Shown here: in pieces, positions 1 to 7,873 of the stretch
Layout of the letters: the number at the start of each line of letters is the position of its first letter
Numbering within the stretch: position 1 is the stretch's first letter
Assembly: GCA_028281925.1 (NCBI GenBank)
Contig: JANQIX010000080.1
Location: 21,505 to 85,504, forward strand
DNA: 64,000 nt
Origin: Alphaproteobacteria bacterium
GTDB taxonomy: Bacteria; Pseudomonadota; Alphaproteobacteria; DSM-16000; Inquilinaceae
Direction: 5' to 3'
Position numbers and translations under genes: made by a program
The notes under the pieces: model-generated
What the model was told of the DNA's origin: nothing
The model's database searches: none
Seen by the model: only the letters and a program-made list of their open reading frames with translations

Positions 1-543
1 CATCTCCTCTCGTTGATAAGCGATATCCTCGATCTCTCGAAGATTGAGGCGGGCAAGCGCGAACTGCATGTGGAGCGGATCGATACAAGGGCCGAACTCG
101 ACAAGCTGGTCCATCTCGTGCGCGAGCGGGCCGGCCGCAACGGCCTGACCGTGGACCTGGAGGTGCCGCCCGACACGCCGATGTTGTGGGCCGACCGGCG
201 GGCCTTCGGCCAGATCCTGTTGAACCTGCTTTCGAACGCCCTGAAGTTCACGCCGCCGGGCGGGCGCATTCGCGTCTCTGCCGCGGCCAACGAAGACGGC
301 GGGGTCACCGTTGCCGTCGCCGATACCGGCTGCGGTATCCCGCCCGAACAGCTGGAGCGCGTGGTGCGGCCGTTCGAACAGGCGTTCGACCGGCGCGATA
401 TTGCCGGCGAGGGTACGGGCCTCGGGCTTGCGATCGTCGACCAGATGATGGCCCTGCATGGCGGGCGCCTGAAGCTCACCAGCCGGGTCGGTCTCGGCAC
501 CGAGGCCGCCGCCCAATTCCCCCCCAATCACCGTGCCGCTTGA
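1..543 (+). CDS. Sensor histidine kinase, C-terminal part (5' end outside window)
   Basis: The reading frame is open from base 1, so the gene starts upstream. The visible 180 residues begin with the second helix of the HisKA dimerisation domain (LSLISDILDLSKIEAGK), followed by an HATPase_c domain with N box NLLSNALKFTP (about residues 75-85), G1 DTGCGIP (108-114) and G2 GEGTGLGLAI (136-145). The phospho-accepting histidine and any sensor or membrane part lie outside the window. The protein ends soon after the ATPase domain, so no receiver domain follows in this frame. It would phosphorylate a response regulator not visible here. The next gene starts 108 bases downstream with its own ribosome binding site. 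Confidence 0.93.
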   Translation, partial: HLLSLISDILDLSKIEAGKRELHVERIDTRAELDKLVHLVRERAGRNGLTVDLEVPPDTPMLWADRRAFGQILLNLLSNALKFTPPGGRIRVSAAANEDGGVTVAVADTGCGIPPEQLERVVRPFEQAFDRRDIAGEGTGLGLAIVDQMMALHGGRLKLTSRVGLGTEAAAQFPPNHRAA

Positions 544-651
544 CAGCCGTCGCCGGCATCACCGGGTGCCGATGGGGATTGCAGGGCCGCCACGAGTGCG
601 CGATCTAAGACGGAGGCCCAAGATCATCCAATAAGGGGGGAGCAGAAGACC

Positions 652-2340
652 ATGGGCGCTAGAGGCAGAAGCACGGGGGCGACGCTGCTGATCGACGCCC
701 TGGTGACCCACGGCGTCGACATGGCCTTTGCCGTCCCTGGCGAAAGCTACCTGGCTGCGCTCGATGCCCTCTATGACACGCGCGACGCCATCCGGCTGAT
801 CGTCTGCCGGCAGGAAGGCGGTGCCACCTATATGGCCGACGCCTACGGCAAGCTGACCGGACGGCCCGGCATCGCCTTCGTCACCCGCGGACCTGGCGCC
901 ACCAACGCCGCCGTCGGTGTCCATACCGCGCGGCAGGATTCCACGCCGATGATCCTCTTCATCGGCCATGTCGAACGCGCCATGCTCGACCGCGAAGCCT
1001 TCCAAGAGGTCGACTTCCGGCGCATGTACGGCCAGCTCGCCAAGTGGGTGGCCCAGATCGACCGCCCCGAGCGTGTGCCGGAATATGTCGCGCATGCCTT
1101 CCAGGTGGCGACCTCCGGCCGGCCGGGCCCGGTCGTGCTGGTGCTGCCGGAAGATATGCTGCCGGAAGAGACGATGCCGCCGCCGCGGCTGCCCGGCCAT
1201 TACCGTCCGGTCCAGGCCAGTCCGGCATCGGAGGACGTGGCGACGCTAGGGGACTGGCTGTCTGAGGCCGAGCGTCCGCTCGTCGTGCTCGGCGGCCCCA
1301 CCTGGACGCCGCAGGCCACCGCCGACATCGCCGCCTTTGCCGAGGCATGGGACCTGCCGGTCACTGTGTCCTTCCGCGCGCAGGATTGCCTGGACAACCG
1401 ACATCCTTGCTATGGCGGCGACATCGGCATCGGCATAGCCCCGTCATTGGGGGCACGCGTGCGCGACTGCGACCTGCTTGTAGTGCTCGGCCCTCGGCTC
1501 GGCGAGATGACGACAAGCGGCTATACGCTGCTTGAGCCGCCGCGGACGCCCATGCGCCTCGTGCACGTCCACCCGGGGGCGGAGGAGCCGGGCCACGTCT
1601 ATCAGCCCGATCTCGGCATTGTTGCCGGCATGCCGCAGATGGCCCGCGCCCTGAGATCCCTGCCGCCTCCGGCGGAGCCGGCGTGGGCCGCCTGGCGGGC
1701 CGATATCCGGGCGGAATACCTGGCGAACCTGCAACCCGTTGCCACGCCCGGAGACGTCAACCCGTCGGAGGTGGTGGCCCACCTCAACCGCGTGATGCCG
1801 GACGATGTGATCGTGACGAACGGGGCCGGCAATTTCAGCGGTTGGGCGCATCGCTTCTTCCAGTACAGGCGCTATCGCTCGCAGCTGGCGCCGACCAATG
1901 GCTCCATGGGCTACGGCGTCCCGTCGGCCGTCGCCGCCAAGCTGGCAGCGCCGGAGCGCCCGGTGATCAGCTTCAACGGTGACGGCTGCTTCCTGATGAA
2001 CGGTCAGGAACTGGCGACGGCCGTTCAGTATGGTGTCGACCCGGTGTTGCTGGTGTTCAACAACGGGATCTACGGCACGATCCGCATGCACCAGGAACGC
2101 GAGTTCCCCGGACGCGTTCATGGGACGGAGCTGCGCAACCCCGACTTCGCGGCCTATGCCAGATCGTTCGGCGCCCATGGCGAGCGGGTGACGCGCACGG
2201 CCGATTTCCCGGATGCGCTGGAGCGTGCGCTCGGCGCCGGCACGGCCGCGGTCATAGAACTGGTCATCGACCCCGAGGCGATTACGTCCCGCACCACGTT
2301 GTCGGGGATTCGCCAGGCGGCGCTCGCAGACAAGGGGTGA
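652..2340 (+). CDS. Thiamine-pyrophosphate enzyme, acetolactate synthase-like
   Basis: This is a 562-residue protein with the three-domain layout of the TPP-dependent decarboxylase/acetolactate synthase family. The N-terminal domain carries the catalytic glutamate that activates TPP (CRQEGGATYMADAYGK, E55). The C-terminal domain has the metal- and diphosphate-binding signature beginning at G443-D444-G445 and ending in the NN pair near residue 470. A GGGGGGAG ribosome binding site lies nine bases before the ATG. No regulatory ilvH subunit is adjacent, so a stand-alone catabolic or accessory TPP enzyme is more likely than the biosynthetic IlvB. The exact 2-oxo acid substrate cannot be read from the sequence. 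Its stop lies ten bases from that of the convergent oppF-like gene. Confidence 0.88.
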   Translation: MGARGRSTGATLLIDALVTHGVDMAFAVPGESYLAALDALYDTRDAIRLIVCRQEGGATYMADAYGKLTGRPGIAFVTRGPGATNAAVGVHTARQDSTPMILFIGHVERAMLDREAFQEVDFRRMYGQLAKWVAQIDRPERVPEYVAHAFQVATSGRPGPVVLVLPEDMLPEETMPPPRLPGHYRPVQASPASEDVATLGDWLSEAERPLVVLGGPTWTPQATADIAAFAEAWDLPVTVSFRAQDCLDNRHPCYGGDIGIGIAPSLGARVRDCDLLVVLGPRLGEMTTSGYTLLEPPRTPMRLVHVHPGAEEPGHVYQPDLGIVAGMPQMARALRSLPPPAEPAWAAWRADIRAEYLANLQPVATPGDVNPSEVVAHLNRVMPDDVIVTNGAGNFSGWAHRFFQYRRYRSQLAPTNGSMGYGVPSAVAAKLAAPERPVISFNGDGCFLMNGQELATAVQYGVDPVLLVFNNGIYGTIRMHQEREFPGRVHGTELRNPDFAAYARSFGAHGERVTRTADFPDALERALGAGTAAVIELVIDPEAITSRTTLSGIRQAALADKG

Positions 2341-2350
2341 AGGGGGCGGA

Positions 2351-3370
2351 TCAGGTGCCCTTTTGCGGCGCCGGCCGATCCCAGTAGTGGCAGGCGACCT
2401 GGTGTCCGGAAGCGATCGTCTGCAGTGCCGGCAGTTCCGCCGCGCAGTGGTCGACCGCCTTGGGGCACCGTGTGCGGAAGATGCAGCCGGACGGCGGGTC
2501 GACCGGCGACGGCAGGTCGCCCTCCAGCACGATGCGCGTCTTCGCCCGTTCTGCGTCCGGGTCGGGCAGCGGCACGGCGGATATCAGGGCCTGCGTATAG
2601 GGGTGGCGCGGCGTGTCATAGAGCGCATCGCGATCCGCCATCTCCACCAGCCTGCCCATATAGAGCACCATGATGCGGTGGCTGATGTGGCGGACGACCG
2701 ACAGGTCGTGGCTGATGAAGATCAGCGACAGGCCGAATTCCGCCTGCAGGTCCATCAGCAGGTTGATGATCTGCGACTGGATGGAAACGTCCAGCGCCGA
2801 TACCGGTTCGTCGCAAATGACAAGCTTCGGCCGGAGGATCATCGCCCGGGCGATGCCGATGCGCTGGCATTGCCCGCCGGAGAACTCGTGCGGATAGCGG
2901 TTGATCATCTCCGGCATCAGGCCGACGGTACGCATCAGGTCCCGTACGTGTTGGCGGGCCTCGTCCTTCGCCATCTGCGGATTAAACGTGCGCAGCGGTT
3001 CCGCGATGATGTCGCCGACGGTCATTCGCGGGTCGAGTGAAGCCAGAGGGTCCTGAAAGATCACCTGCAGGTCGCGCCGGTGTTCGCGCATGCGCGACGC
3101 GGACGCTGCGCGCAAGTCTTCGCCCAACCACAGCACCTGTCCGTCGGTGACGGGGATCAGCCGCAGAATGGCGCGACCCAGGGTGGACTTGCCGCAGCCG
3201 CTTTCCCCCACCACGCCGACCGTCTCGCCCGCGGCAAGGTCGAAGCTGATGCCGTCGACCGCCTTCAGCGTATCACGGTGCCGCGCCAGCAGACTGCGCT
3301 TGGGCATGCTGAAGTGGACCCTCAGGTCGCGCACCGTCAGCAAGGGTTCGCGCAGGGCGGCGTCGCTCAT
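2351..3370 (-). CDS. oppF: Oligopeptide/dipeptide ABC transporter ATP-binding protein, OppF-like
   Basis: A 339-residue ABC ATPase with Walker A GESGCGKST (about 55-63), signature FSGGQ (163-167) and Walker B LVICDEP (183-189). Its C-terminus has the oligopeptide-transporter extension with a Cys-rich motif (CIFRTRCPKAVDHC), typical of OppF/DppF and often an Fe-S-type or structural cysteine cluster. The start is the ATG that overlaps the stop of oppD in a TCAT/ATGA arrangement. An upstream in-frame ATG would extend into oppD and is rejected. It energises import with OppD, OppB and OppC at the inner membrane. Confidence 0.93.
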   Translation of the reverse strand: MSDAALREPLLTVRDLRVHFSMPKRSLLARHRDTLKAVDGISFDLAAGETVGVVGESGCGKSTLGRAILRLIPVTDGQVLWLGEDLRAASASRMREHRRDLQVIFQDPLASLDPRMTVGDIIAEPLRTFNPQMAKDEARQHVRDLMRTVGLMPEMINRYPHEFSGGQCQRIGIARAMILRPKLVICDEPVSALDVSIQSQIINLLMDLQAEFGLSLIFISHDLSVVRHISHRIMVLYMGRLVEMADRDALYDTPRHPYTQALISAVPLPDPDAERAKTRIVLEGDLPSPVDPPSGCIFRTRCPKAVDHCAAELPALQTIASGHQVACHYWDRPAPQKGT

Positions 3371-4389
3371 GGCATCGCGTCCAGATGGCAAGCCTTGGCG
3401 CGGCCGGGGCCGATCGGCCGCAACGCCGGGTCGTCGGTCTCGCAGGGATCGAAGGCGTGCGGGCATCGCGGCCGGAATGGGCAGCCCGGCGGCAACCGCT
3501 GCAGGTTGGGCGGCTGGCCGGGGATCGAGACCAGCCGTTCGGCCCGGCCCGCCGCCAGGCGCGGCATGCTCTGCAACAGTCCGGCGCTGTACGGATGCTG
3601 GGGGTCGTAGAAGATATCGCGCACGCCGCCCTCTTCGACGACTGAGCCCCCGTACATGACCATCACCCGGTCAGCGAGCCCGGCGATCACGCCCAGATCG
3701 TGGGTGATCAGCACGATCGATGTGCTGAATTCGCGCTTCAGCGTCTGCATCAGATCGAGGATCTGCGCCTGGACGGTCACGTCCAGCGCCGTCGTCGGTT
3801 CATCGGCGATCAGCAGGTCGGGCTGACACAACAGCGCCATGGCGACCATCACGCGCTGGCGCATGCCGCCGGAGAATTCATGCGGATACATGGTGACGCG
3901 GCGCGCCGCTTCGGGAATGCGCACCAGGTCCAGCATCTCCACCGACCGCTTCAAGGCGTCTCGTTCGCCCATGCCCTTATGCTGAACAAGCACCTCGGTC
4001 ATCTGGCGCGCGACTGTCAGGAACGGGTTCAGCGAGGTCATCGGATCCTGGAAGATCATCGACATGCGCGACCCGCGAATGCGGTTCAGCTTGGATGCCG
4101 CCATGCCCAAGATGTCCTGGCCCTGGAACCGCACCCTGCCCGTGGCATTTCCGTTTGAGGCCAAGAGGCCCATGACGGACATGAACACCTGGCTCTTGCC
4201 CGACCCGCTTTCGCCGACGACGCCGACAGTCTCGCCACGGGCCACGGTGAAGTTCACATCGTTGACGGCCCGCACTTCGCCGTCCGGCGTTGCGAAGCGG
4301 GTATTGAGGCCCGTCACCTCCAGCACGGCCTCCGCCGGATCGGGCGCGGGCGTTGCCGCGGCCGGAGGCATCCGCGCGGCTTCGCTCAT
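3367..4389 (-). CDS. oppD: Oligopeptide/dipeptide ABC transporter ATP-binding protein, OppD-like
   Basis: A 340-residue ABC ATPase with Walker A GESGSGKS (about 59-66), signature FSGGM (173-177), Walker B LLIADEP (193-199) and the C-terminal peptide-transporter Cys motif ([14 protein letters not shown]). The start overlaps the stop of the permease gene oppC by four bases, the usual sign of translational coupling. The first twenty residues are Ala/Pro-rich and precede the first conserved strand. It is the partner of OppF, and the two form a heterodimeric ATPase pair. Confidence 0.93.
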   Translation of the reverse strand: MSEAARMPPAAATPAPDPAEAVLEVTGLNTRFATPDGEVRAVNDVNFTVARGETVGVVGESGSGKSQVFMSVMGLLASNGNATGRVRFQGQDILGMAASKLNRIRGSRMSMIFQDPMTSLNPFLTVARQMTEVLVQHKGMGERDALKRSVEMLDLVRIPEAARRVTMYPHEFSGGMRQRVMVAMALLCQPDLLIADEPTTALDVTVQAQILDLMQTLKREFSTSIVLITHDLGVIAGLADRVMVMYGGSVVEEGGVRDIFYDPQHPYSAGLLQSMPRLAAGRAERLVSIPGQPPNLQRLPPGCPFRPRCPHAFDPCETDDPALRPIGPGRAKACHLDAMP

Positions 4390-5522
4390 CGGTCCTTCGG
4401 ATCCAGGGCGTCGCGCAGGCCGTCGCCGATGAAGTTCAGACAGAACAGGGTCACGGCCAGAATGACTGCGGGGAACACGAGCATCCAGGGCGCGACCACC
4501 ATGTTGTTCGCGCCTTCGGATATCAGCACACCCCAGCTGGTCATCGGCTCCTGCACGCCGAGGCCGAGAAAGCTGAGGAAGCTCTCCAACAGGATCACCT
4601 TGGGCACCATCAGCGTCATGTAGACGACGACCGGCCCGAGCGTGTTGGGCACGATGTGTCTGCGGATGATCTTCGGCGTGCCGACGCCGGCAGCCAGCGC
4701 CGCCTCTATGAACTCCTTGCGTTTCACACTCAGGGTCTGGCCGCGCACGATGCGGGCCATGTCGAGCCACTCGATCGCGCCGACGGCGATGAAGATCAGG
4801 AAGATGTTCCGGCCGAAGAACACCATCAGCAGAATGACGAAGAACATGAACGGGATCGAATAGAGGATGTCGACGATGCGCATCATCACATTGTCGACAC
4901 GGCCGCCCAGATAGCCGGCGGTCGCCCCATAGGTCACGCCGATCACCAGACTGACGAAGGTCGCCAACAACCCGATCATCAGCGAGATGCGCCCGCCATA
5001 GAGCGTGCGCGTCAACAGATCCCGGCCGTTGTTGTCCGTGCCGAACAGAAAGACGTACCGCTCAACACCGGCCTCGATCACCAGACGCCGGCCATCCTCG
5101 CCCGTCTCCACCACCTGGGCGTCCTGGAAGTCGCCGGACCGGTTCAAAGAGCGCGCGATGCGTGGGTCCAGTTCCTCTTCACCCACCAGCACCAGCCGCA
5201 GCGTGTCGCCCTCGACTGCCAGCTCTTCCACGTTTGCGCCGGAGCGGCGCAGCGCCCGATCCACCATCTCGTTGATGGCATCGTCGTTGGGATAGGGCGT
5301 CAGGCTTGGGGGGGCCCGGACATAAGATTGATAGACCTGATCATAGCCGTGCGGCGACAGCCAGGGTCCGAATATGGCCAGCACGGCGATGACGCCAAGG
5401 ATCACCATGCTGACGACGGCGGCGCGGTTGGCCAGCAATCGCCGTCTGGCATCGGCCCACAGGCTCCGGCCCTTGATCTCGACCGCCGGCTCCGGCGCCT
5501 GATCGAACGGGACCGTGGTCAT
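4386..5522 (-). CDS. oppC: Oligopeptide ABC transporter permease, OppC-like, with large extracytoplasmic insertion
   Basis: A 378-residue inner-membrane permease. TM1 lies near residues 33-55, followed by an acidic extracytoplasmic segment of about 100 residues before the usual family block (FLFGTDNNGRDLLTRTLYGG). Five further membrane segments and the BPD_transp_1 EAA loop (EAALAAGVGTPKIIRRHIVPN) follow. E. coli OppC is about 300 residues, so the extra length is the TM1-TM2 insertion. It overlaps oppD by four bases and follows oppB by 18 bases. Confidence 0.92.
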   Translation of the reverse strand: MTTVPFDQAPEPAVEIKGRSLWADARRRLLANRAAVVSMVILGVIAVLAIFGPWLSPHGYDQVYQSYVRAPPSLTPYPNDDAINEMVDRALRRSGANVEELAVEGDTLRLVLVGEEELDPRIARSLNRSGDFQDAQVVETGEDGRRLVIEAGVERYVFLFGTDNNGRDLLTRTLYGGRISLMIGLLATFVSLVIGVTYGATAGYLGGRVDNVMMRIVDILYSIPFMFFVILLMVFFGRNIFLIFIAVGAIEWLDMARIVRGQTLSVKRKEFIEAALAAGVGTPKIIRRHIVPNTLGPVVVYMTLMVPKVILLESFLSFLGLGVQEPMTSWGVLISEGANNMVVAPWMLVFPAVILAVTLFCLNFIGDGLRDALDPKDR

Positions 5523-5540
5523 GGTCGCTGCACCCGCCGC

Positions 5541-6464
5541 TCAGTCATACCGAACCTTCGGATCCAGGAACCCATAGATCAGGTCGACCAGCAGATTGAA
5601 GACGACGATGAAGAGCGCGATCAGCACCACGGTGCCCATCACCAGCGTGTAGTCGCGATTGAGCGCCCCTTGCACGAAGTAGCGGCCGACGCCGGGCACG
5701 CCGAAGATGGTTTCGACCACGACAGAGCCGGTCAGCAGCGCCGCGGTTGCCGGCCCGAGATATGAGACCACAGGTGGCAGGGCCGCGCGCAGCCCATGGC
5801 GGAAGATGACGATGCGCTCGGGCAGGCCCTTGGCACGCGCCGTGCGGATATGGTTGGACCGCAGCACCTCGATCATGCTGCCGCGCGTCAGCCGCGCGAT
5901 GATGGCAAGCTGCGGCAGCGCCAGCGTGACGATGGGCAGGATCTTGTTCTCGATGGCACCTTCCCCCCAGCCGCCGGCGGGCAGCCAGCCGAGATAGACG
6001 CCCAGCACCAAAGACAAGAGCGGCGCGGTTACGAAGTTCGGGATCGTAATGCCGATCATGGCGCCGCCCATGATCGTGTAGTCGGTGCGGCTGTTCTGTT
6101 TCAGCGCCGCGATGGAGCCGAGGATCGAGCCGAAGATCAAGGCCAGCAAAAGGGCGGAACCGCCGAACTGGATCGACACCGGCAGGCCGCTGGCGATCAG
6201 CTCCGCGACGGTGAAGTCGCGGTAGACGAATGAGGGCCCCAGATTGCCGGCGAGCAGGCTCTTCAGATAGAGCCCGTATTGCACCACCAACGGCTCGTCC
6301 AGGTGATAGATCGCCCGCAGGTTCTGCATGATCTGTTCGGGCAGCGGCCGTTCCAGGTCGAACGGCCCGCCGGGCGCCAGCCTGATCATGAAAAAAGCCA
6401 GCGTGATGATGATGAACAGCGTCGGAATGGCGCTTAAGAGCCGGCGAACGGTGTAGCTCAGCAC
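5541..6464 (-). CDS. oppB: Oligopeptide ABC transporter permease, OppB-like
   Basis: A permease of about 307 residues. The GTG at 6464 is chosen because the protein then begins VLSYTVRRLLSAIPTL, the family's normal N-terminus (short tail then TM1). The longer frame to 6554 adds a low-complexity Arg/Ser leader without a ribosome binding site. Typical features are the RLAPGGPFD loop after TM1, the EAA loop (TARAKGLPERIVIFRHGLR) and the C-terminal LVDLIYGFLDPKVRYD. It is the first permease gene of oppBCDF. The matching oppA lies beyond a toxin-antitoxin insertion at 6644-7149. Confidence 0.9.
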   Translation of the reverse strand: MLSYTVRRLLSAIPTLFIIITLAFFMIRLAPGGPFDLERPLPEQIMQNLRAIYHLDEPLVVQYGLYLKSLLAGNLGPSFVYRDFTVAELIASGLPVSIQFGGSALLLALIFGSILGSIAALKQNSRTDYTIMGGAMIGITIPNFVTAPLLSLVLGVYLGWLPAGGWGEGAIENKILPIVTLALPQLAIIARLTRGSMIEVLRSNHIRTARAKGLPERIVIFRHGLRAALPPVVSYLGPATAALLTGSVVVETIFGVPGVGRYFVQGALNRDYTLVMGTVVLIALFIVVFNLLVDLIYGFLDPKVRYD

Positions 6465-6643
6465 TGTCGTGCGCGACCTTGGGCGACGGAAATCCTCCGG
6501 ATGCCGCGGCGATGACGCTCTCGCGGCATTCCCGTGACGGGATGATGAGCACACAGCCCTAGGGCGCGCAACGCAATTCTACCTTTGCGACTCCGCTACC
6601 GCGGAAGCACCCGGCTCGGCCAATGGAAGTGACGGTGACGGCA

Positions 6644-6898
6644 TCAGTAGTGGAATCGGCACTGCGCGATCAGCAGCCGATCATCCTCCACGCGATAGAC
6701 CAGCCTTTGCTCACGGGTGATGCGGCGCGACCACCAGCCGGAAAGCGAGCCGCGCAACGGCTCCGGCTTGCCAGTTCCCTCAAAGGGCGTACGCATGCAC
6801 TCTTTGATCAGGTCATTGACGCGCCTCAGCAGCTTCACGTCGGTCCGCTGCCAATGGAGGTAGTCCTCCCAGGCCGTCTCATGGAAGACCAGCTTCAC
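6644..6898 (-). CDS. yoeB: YoeB/Txe-family toxin (ribosome-dependent mRNA interferase)
   Basis: The 84-residue length, the basic core (LLRRVNDLIKECMRTPFEGTGKPEPLRG, read in parts), the WWSRRITREQRLVYRV strand and the C-terminal CRFHY ending match YoeB. The family's catalytic residues (a Glu, an Arg and a near-terminal His) can be placed at E48 or so, R61 or so and H83. The family binds the ribosomal A site and cuts mRNA. Its ATG overlaps the antitoxin stop by four bases, so the two are co-translated. It sits between oppB and oppA. Confidence 0.93.
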   Translation of the reverse strand: MKLVFHETAWEDYLHWQRTDVKLLRRVNDLIKECMRTPFEGTGKPEPLRGSLSGWWSRRITREQRLVYRVEDDRLLIAQCRFHY

Positions 6899-7149
6899 TC
6901 GATCAGCGACGTCTCGCTGCCCAGCCCCCTCTCCAGGTCGCTGACAGCCTTCAGCAGCCGGTCGGCGTTGCGCGGCGACCGCAGCAGATAGCGCGTCTCT
7001 TCATAGGCGGCGAAGTCTTCAAGAGACATCAGCACAGCCGCGGGCTTGCCGCGATCACGGGTGATCACCACCGGCTCGTGATCCTCGGTGACCTGATCGA
7101 GCATGGCCGCCAGGTTGCGCCGCAATTCGCTGTAGGAGGTGGTTCGCAT
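6895..7149 (-). CDS. yefM: YefM/Phd-family antitoxin
   Basis: An 84-residue protein with the PhdYeFM N-terminal DNA-binding fold (TTSYSELRRNLAAMLDQV, then EPVVITRDRGKPAAVLMSLEDFAAYEET). An acidic C-terminal tail would wrap and neutralise YoeB. It is the first gene of the pair, four bases overlapping the toxin. An inverted repeat GTACC-N6-GGTAC at 7159-7174 lies ten bases before the start and is a likely autoregulatory operator, since the family represses its own promoter alone and with YoeB. Confidence 0.94.
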   Translation of the reverse strand: MRTTSYSELRRNLAAMLDQVTEDHEPVVITRDRGKPAAVLMSLEDFAAYEETRYLLRSPRNADRLLKAVSDLERGLGSETSLIE

Positions 7150-7158
7150 GGGATATCT

Positions 7159-7174
7159 GTACCTGATTGGGTAC
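7159..7174 (-). promoter_or_regulatory. Candidate YefM-YoeB operator (inverted repeat)
   Basis: GTACC (7159-7163) and GGTAC (7170-7174) form a perfect 5-bp inverted repeat with a 6-base centre, immediately upstream of yefM. On the minus strand a TTGCGC hexamer lies 17 bases before TACAGA, so the repeat overlaps a plausible sigma-70 promoter. Known YefM operators contain a TGTACA-like core. This is inferred from position and symmetry only. Confidence 0.45.
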
Positions 7175-7389
7175 GTATGCGCAAAGGGGATGGGCGGCTA
7201 TGACAGCCCTTTCCTCCAAGCTCGTCCGATGATCGTCTCCCCGGCCGGCATGCCGCCTCGCCAGTCTTGCCGCCTTCCGATTGATGCAGAATCGTCAGAA
7301 TCTTGATGCAGGAAGTCTGCGCGGGCGACCGTGTCGTCGTGGACTGCTGGATGAAAGTTTCCGACGAATTCGCGGAAGGAGTGAGTGTG

Positions 7390-7809
7390 ATGGGACGTGA
7401 GCTGGTTTTCTCCGCATGCCGGAAGGACTTCACCATCGTCTGTTCGCGCGGGACCGGGCCGGGTGGACAGAAGCGCAACAAGACGTCGACCAAGGTGCAG
7501 ATCACGCACAAGGATAGCGGCTTGTTCGAGGTCTGCGACGAGACAAGGTCACAGCATCAGAACCGAGCGATTGCGTTTCGTCGGCTCGCGCAAAGGCTGG
7601 TAACGCACTATGTCGGCGAAGATCGAAAGCAGCGCTACGCCGCGGGCGATCAGCGTGTGCGGACCTATCATGAGCCGGACGACCGGGTGACCGACCACCG
7701 GACAGGTCAGCAATGGTCGTACGGCAATACGATCGGCGTTCGCGATCTCGCAGACGTCGTCGATCAGTCGCGCGCGCAACTGATCGAGCAAGAGGCAGGG
7801 ATCGTCTAG
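7390..7809 (+). CDS. Peptide chain release factor-like protein without codon-recognition domain
   Basis: The ATG at 7390 is chosen because GGAAGGAG (7374-7381) sits eight bases upstream; a longer frame to 7303 has no such site. The 139-residue product carries the peptidyl-tRNA hydrolysis motif GGQ in SRGTGPGGQKRNK, followed by the RF1/RF2-type ETRSQHQNRAIAF and RTYHEPDDRVTDHR segments. Domain 1 and the stop-codon-reading domain 2 are absent. It is therefore a domain-3-like hydrolase acting on stalled or damaged ribosomes rather than a normal release factor. It differs from ArfB/YaeJ by having the RVTDHR region. It is transcribed opposite to the surrounding opp genes and sits next to a YoeB toxin. 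Confidence 0.85.
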   Translation: MGRELVFSACRKDFTIVCSRGTGPGGQKRNKTSTKVQITHKDSGLFEVCDETRSQHQNRAIAFRRLAQRLVTHYVGEDRKQRYAAGDQRVRTYHEPDDRVTDHRTGQQWSYGNTIGVRDLADVVDQSRAQLIEQEAGIV

Positions 7810-7836
7810 CTAGCGCTAAGCTCACTCCCTCGAGGG

Positions 7837-7864
7837 ACGGGGCGGCTCCGCGGAACCGCCCCGT
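7837..7864. terminator. Bidirectional terminator-type hairpin between convergent genes
   Basis: ACGGGGCGG (7837-7845) pairs perfectly with CCGCCCCGT (7856-7864), with further pairing in the loop. It lies between the stops of the release-factor-like gene (+) and oppA (-). No uridine run is evident on either side, so it may act with Rho or as an mRNA end stabiliser. Confidence 0.6.
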
Positions 7865-7873
7865 GGCCAAAGA

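Noticed and set aside
559..2468. Several long minus-strand and +2/+3 open frames over the TPP enzyme gene
   Set aside because: They mirror GC-rich codon bias, have Arg/Ala/Pro-rich translations, no ribosome binding site and no recognisable motif.
3370..4770. Longer N-terminal versions of the OppD-like protein and of several neighbours (OppB, DctM, Pta, AckA, DUF455, LplT-Aas)
   Set aside because: The extensions overlap upstream genes or lack ribosome binding sites; family alignment and ATGA-type overlaps support the internal starts.
4353..5765. A 470-residue plus-strand open frame antisense to oppC
   Set aside because: It is an antisense shadow; its translation is His/Gln/Asp-rich low complexity, whereas oppC on the other strand has full permease motifs.
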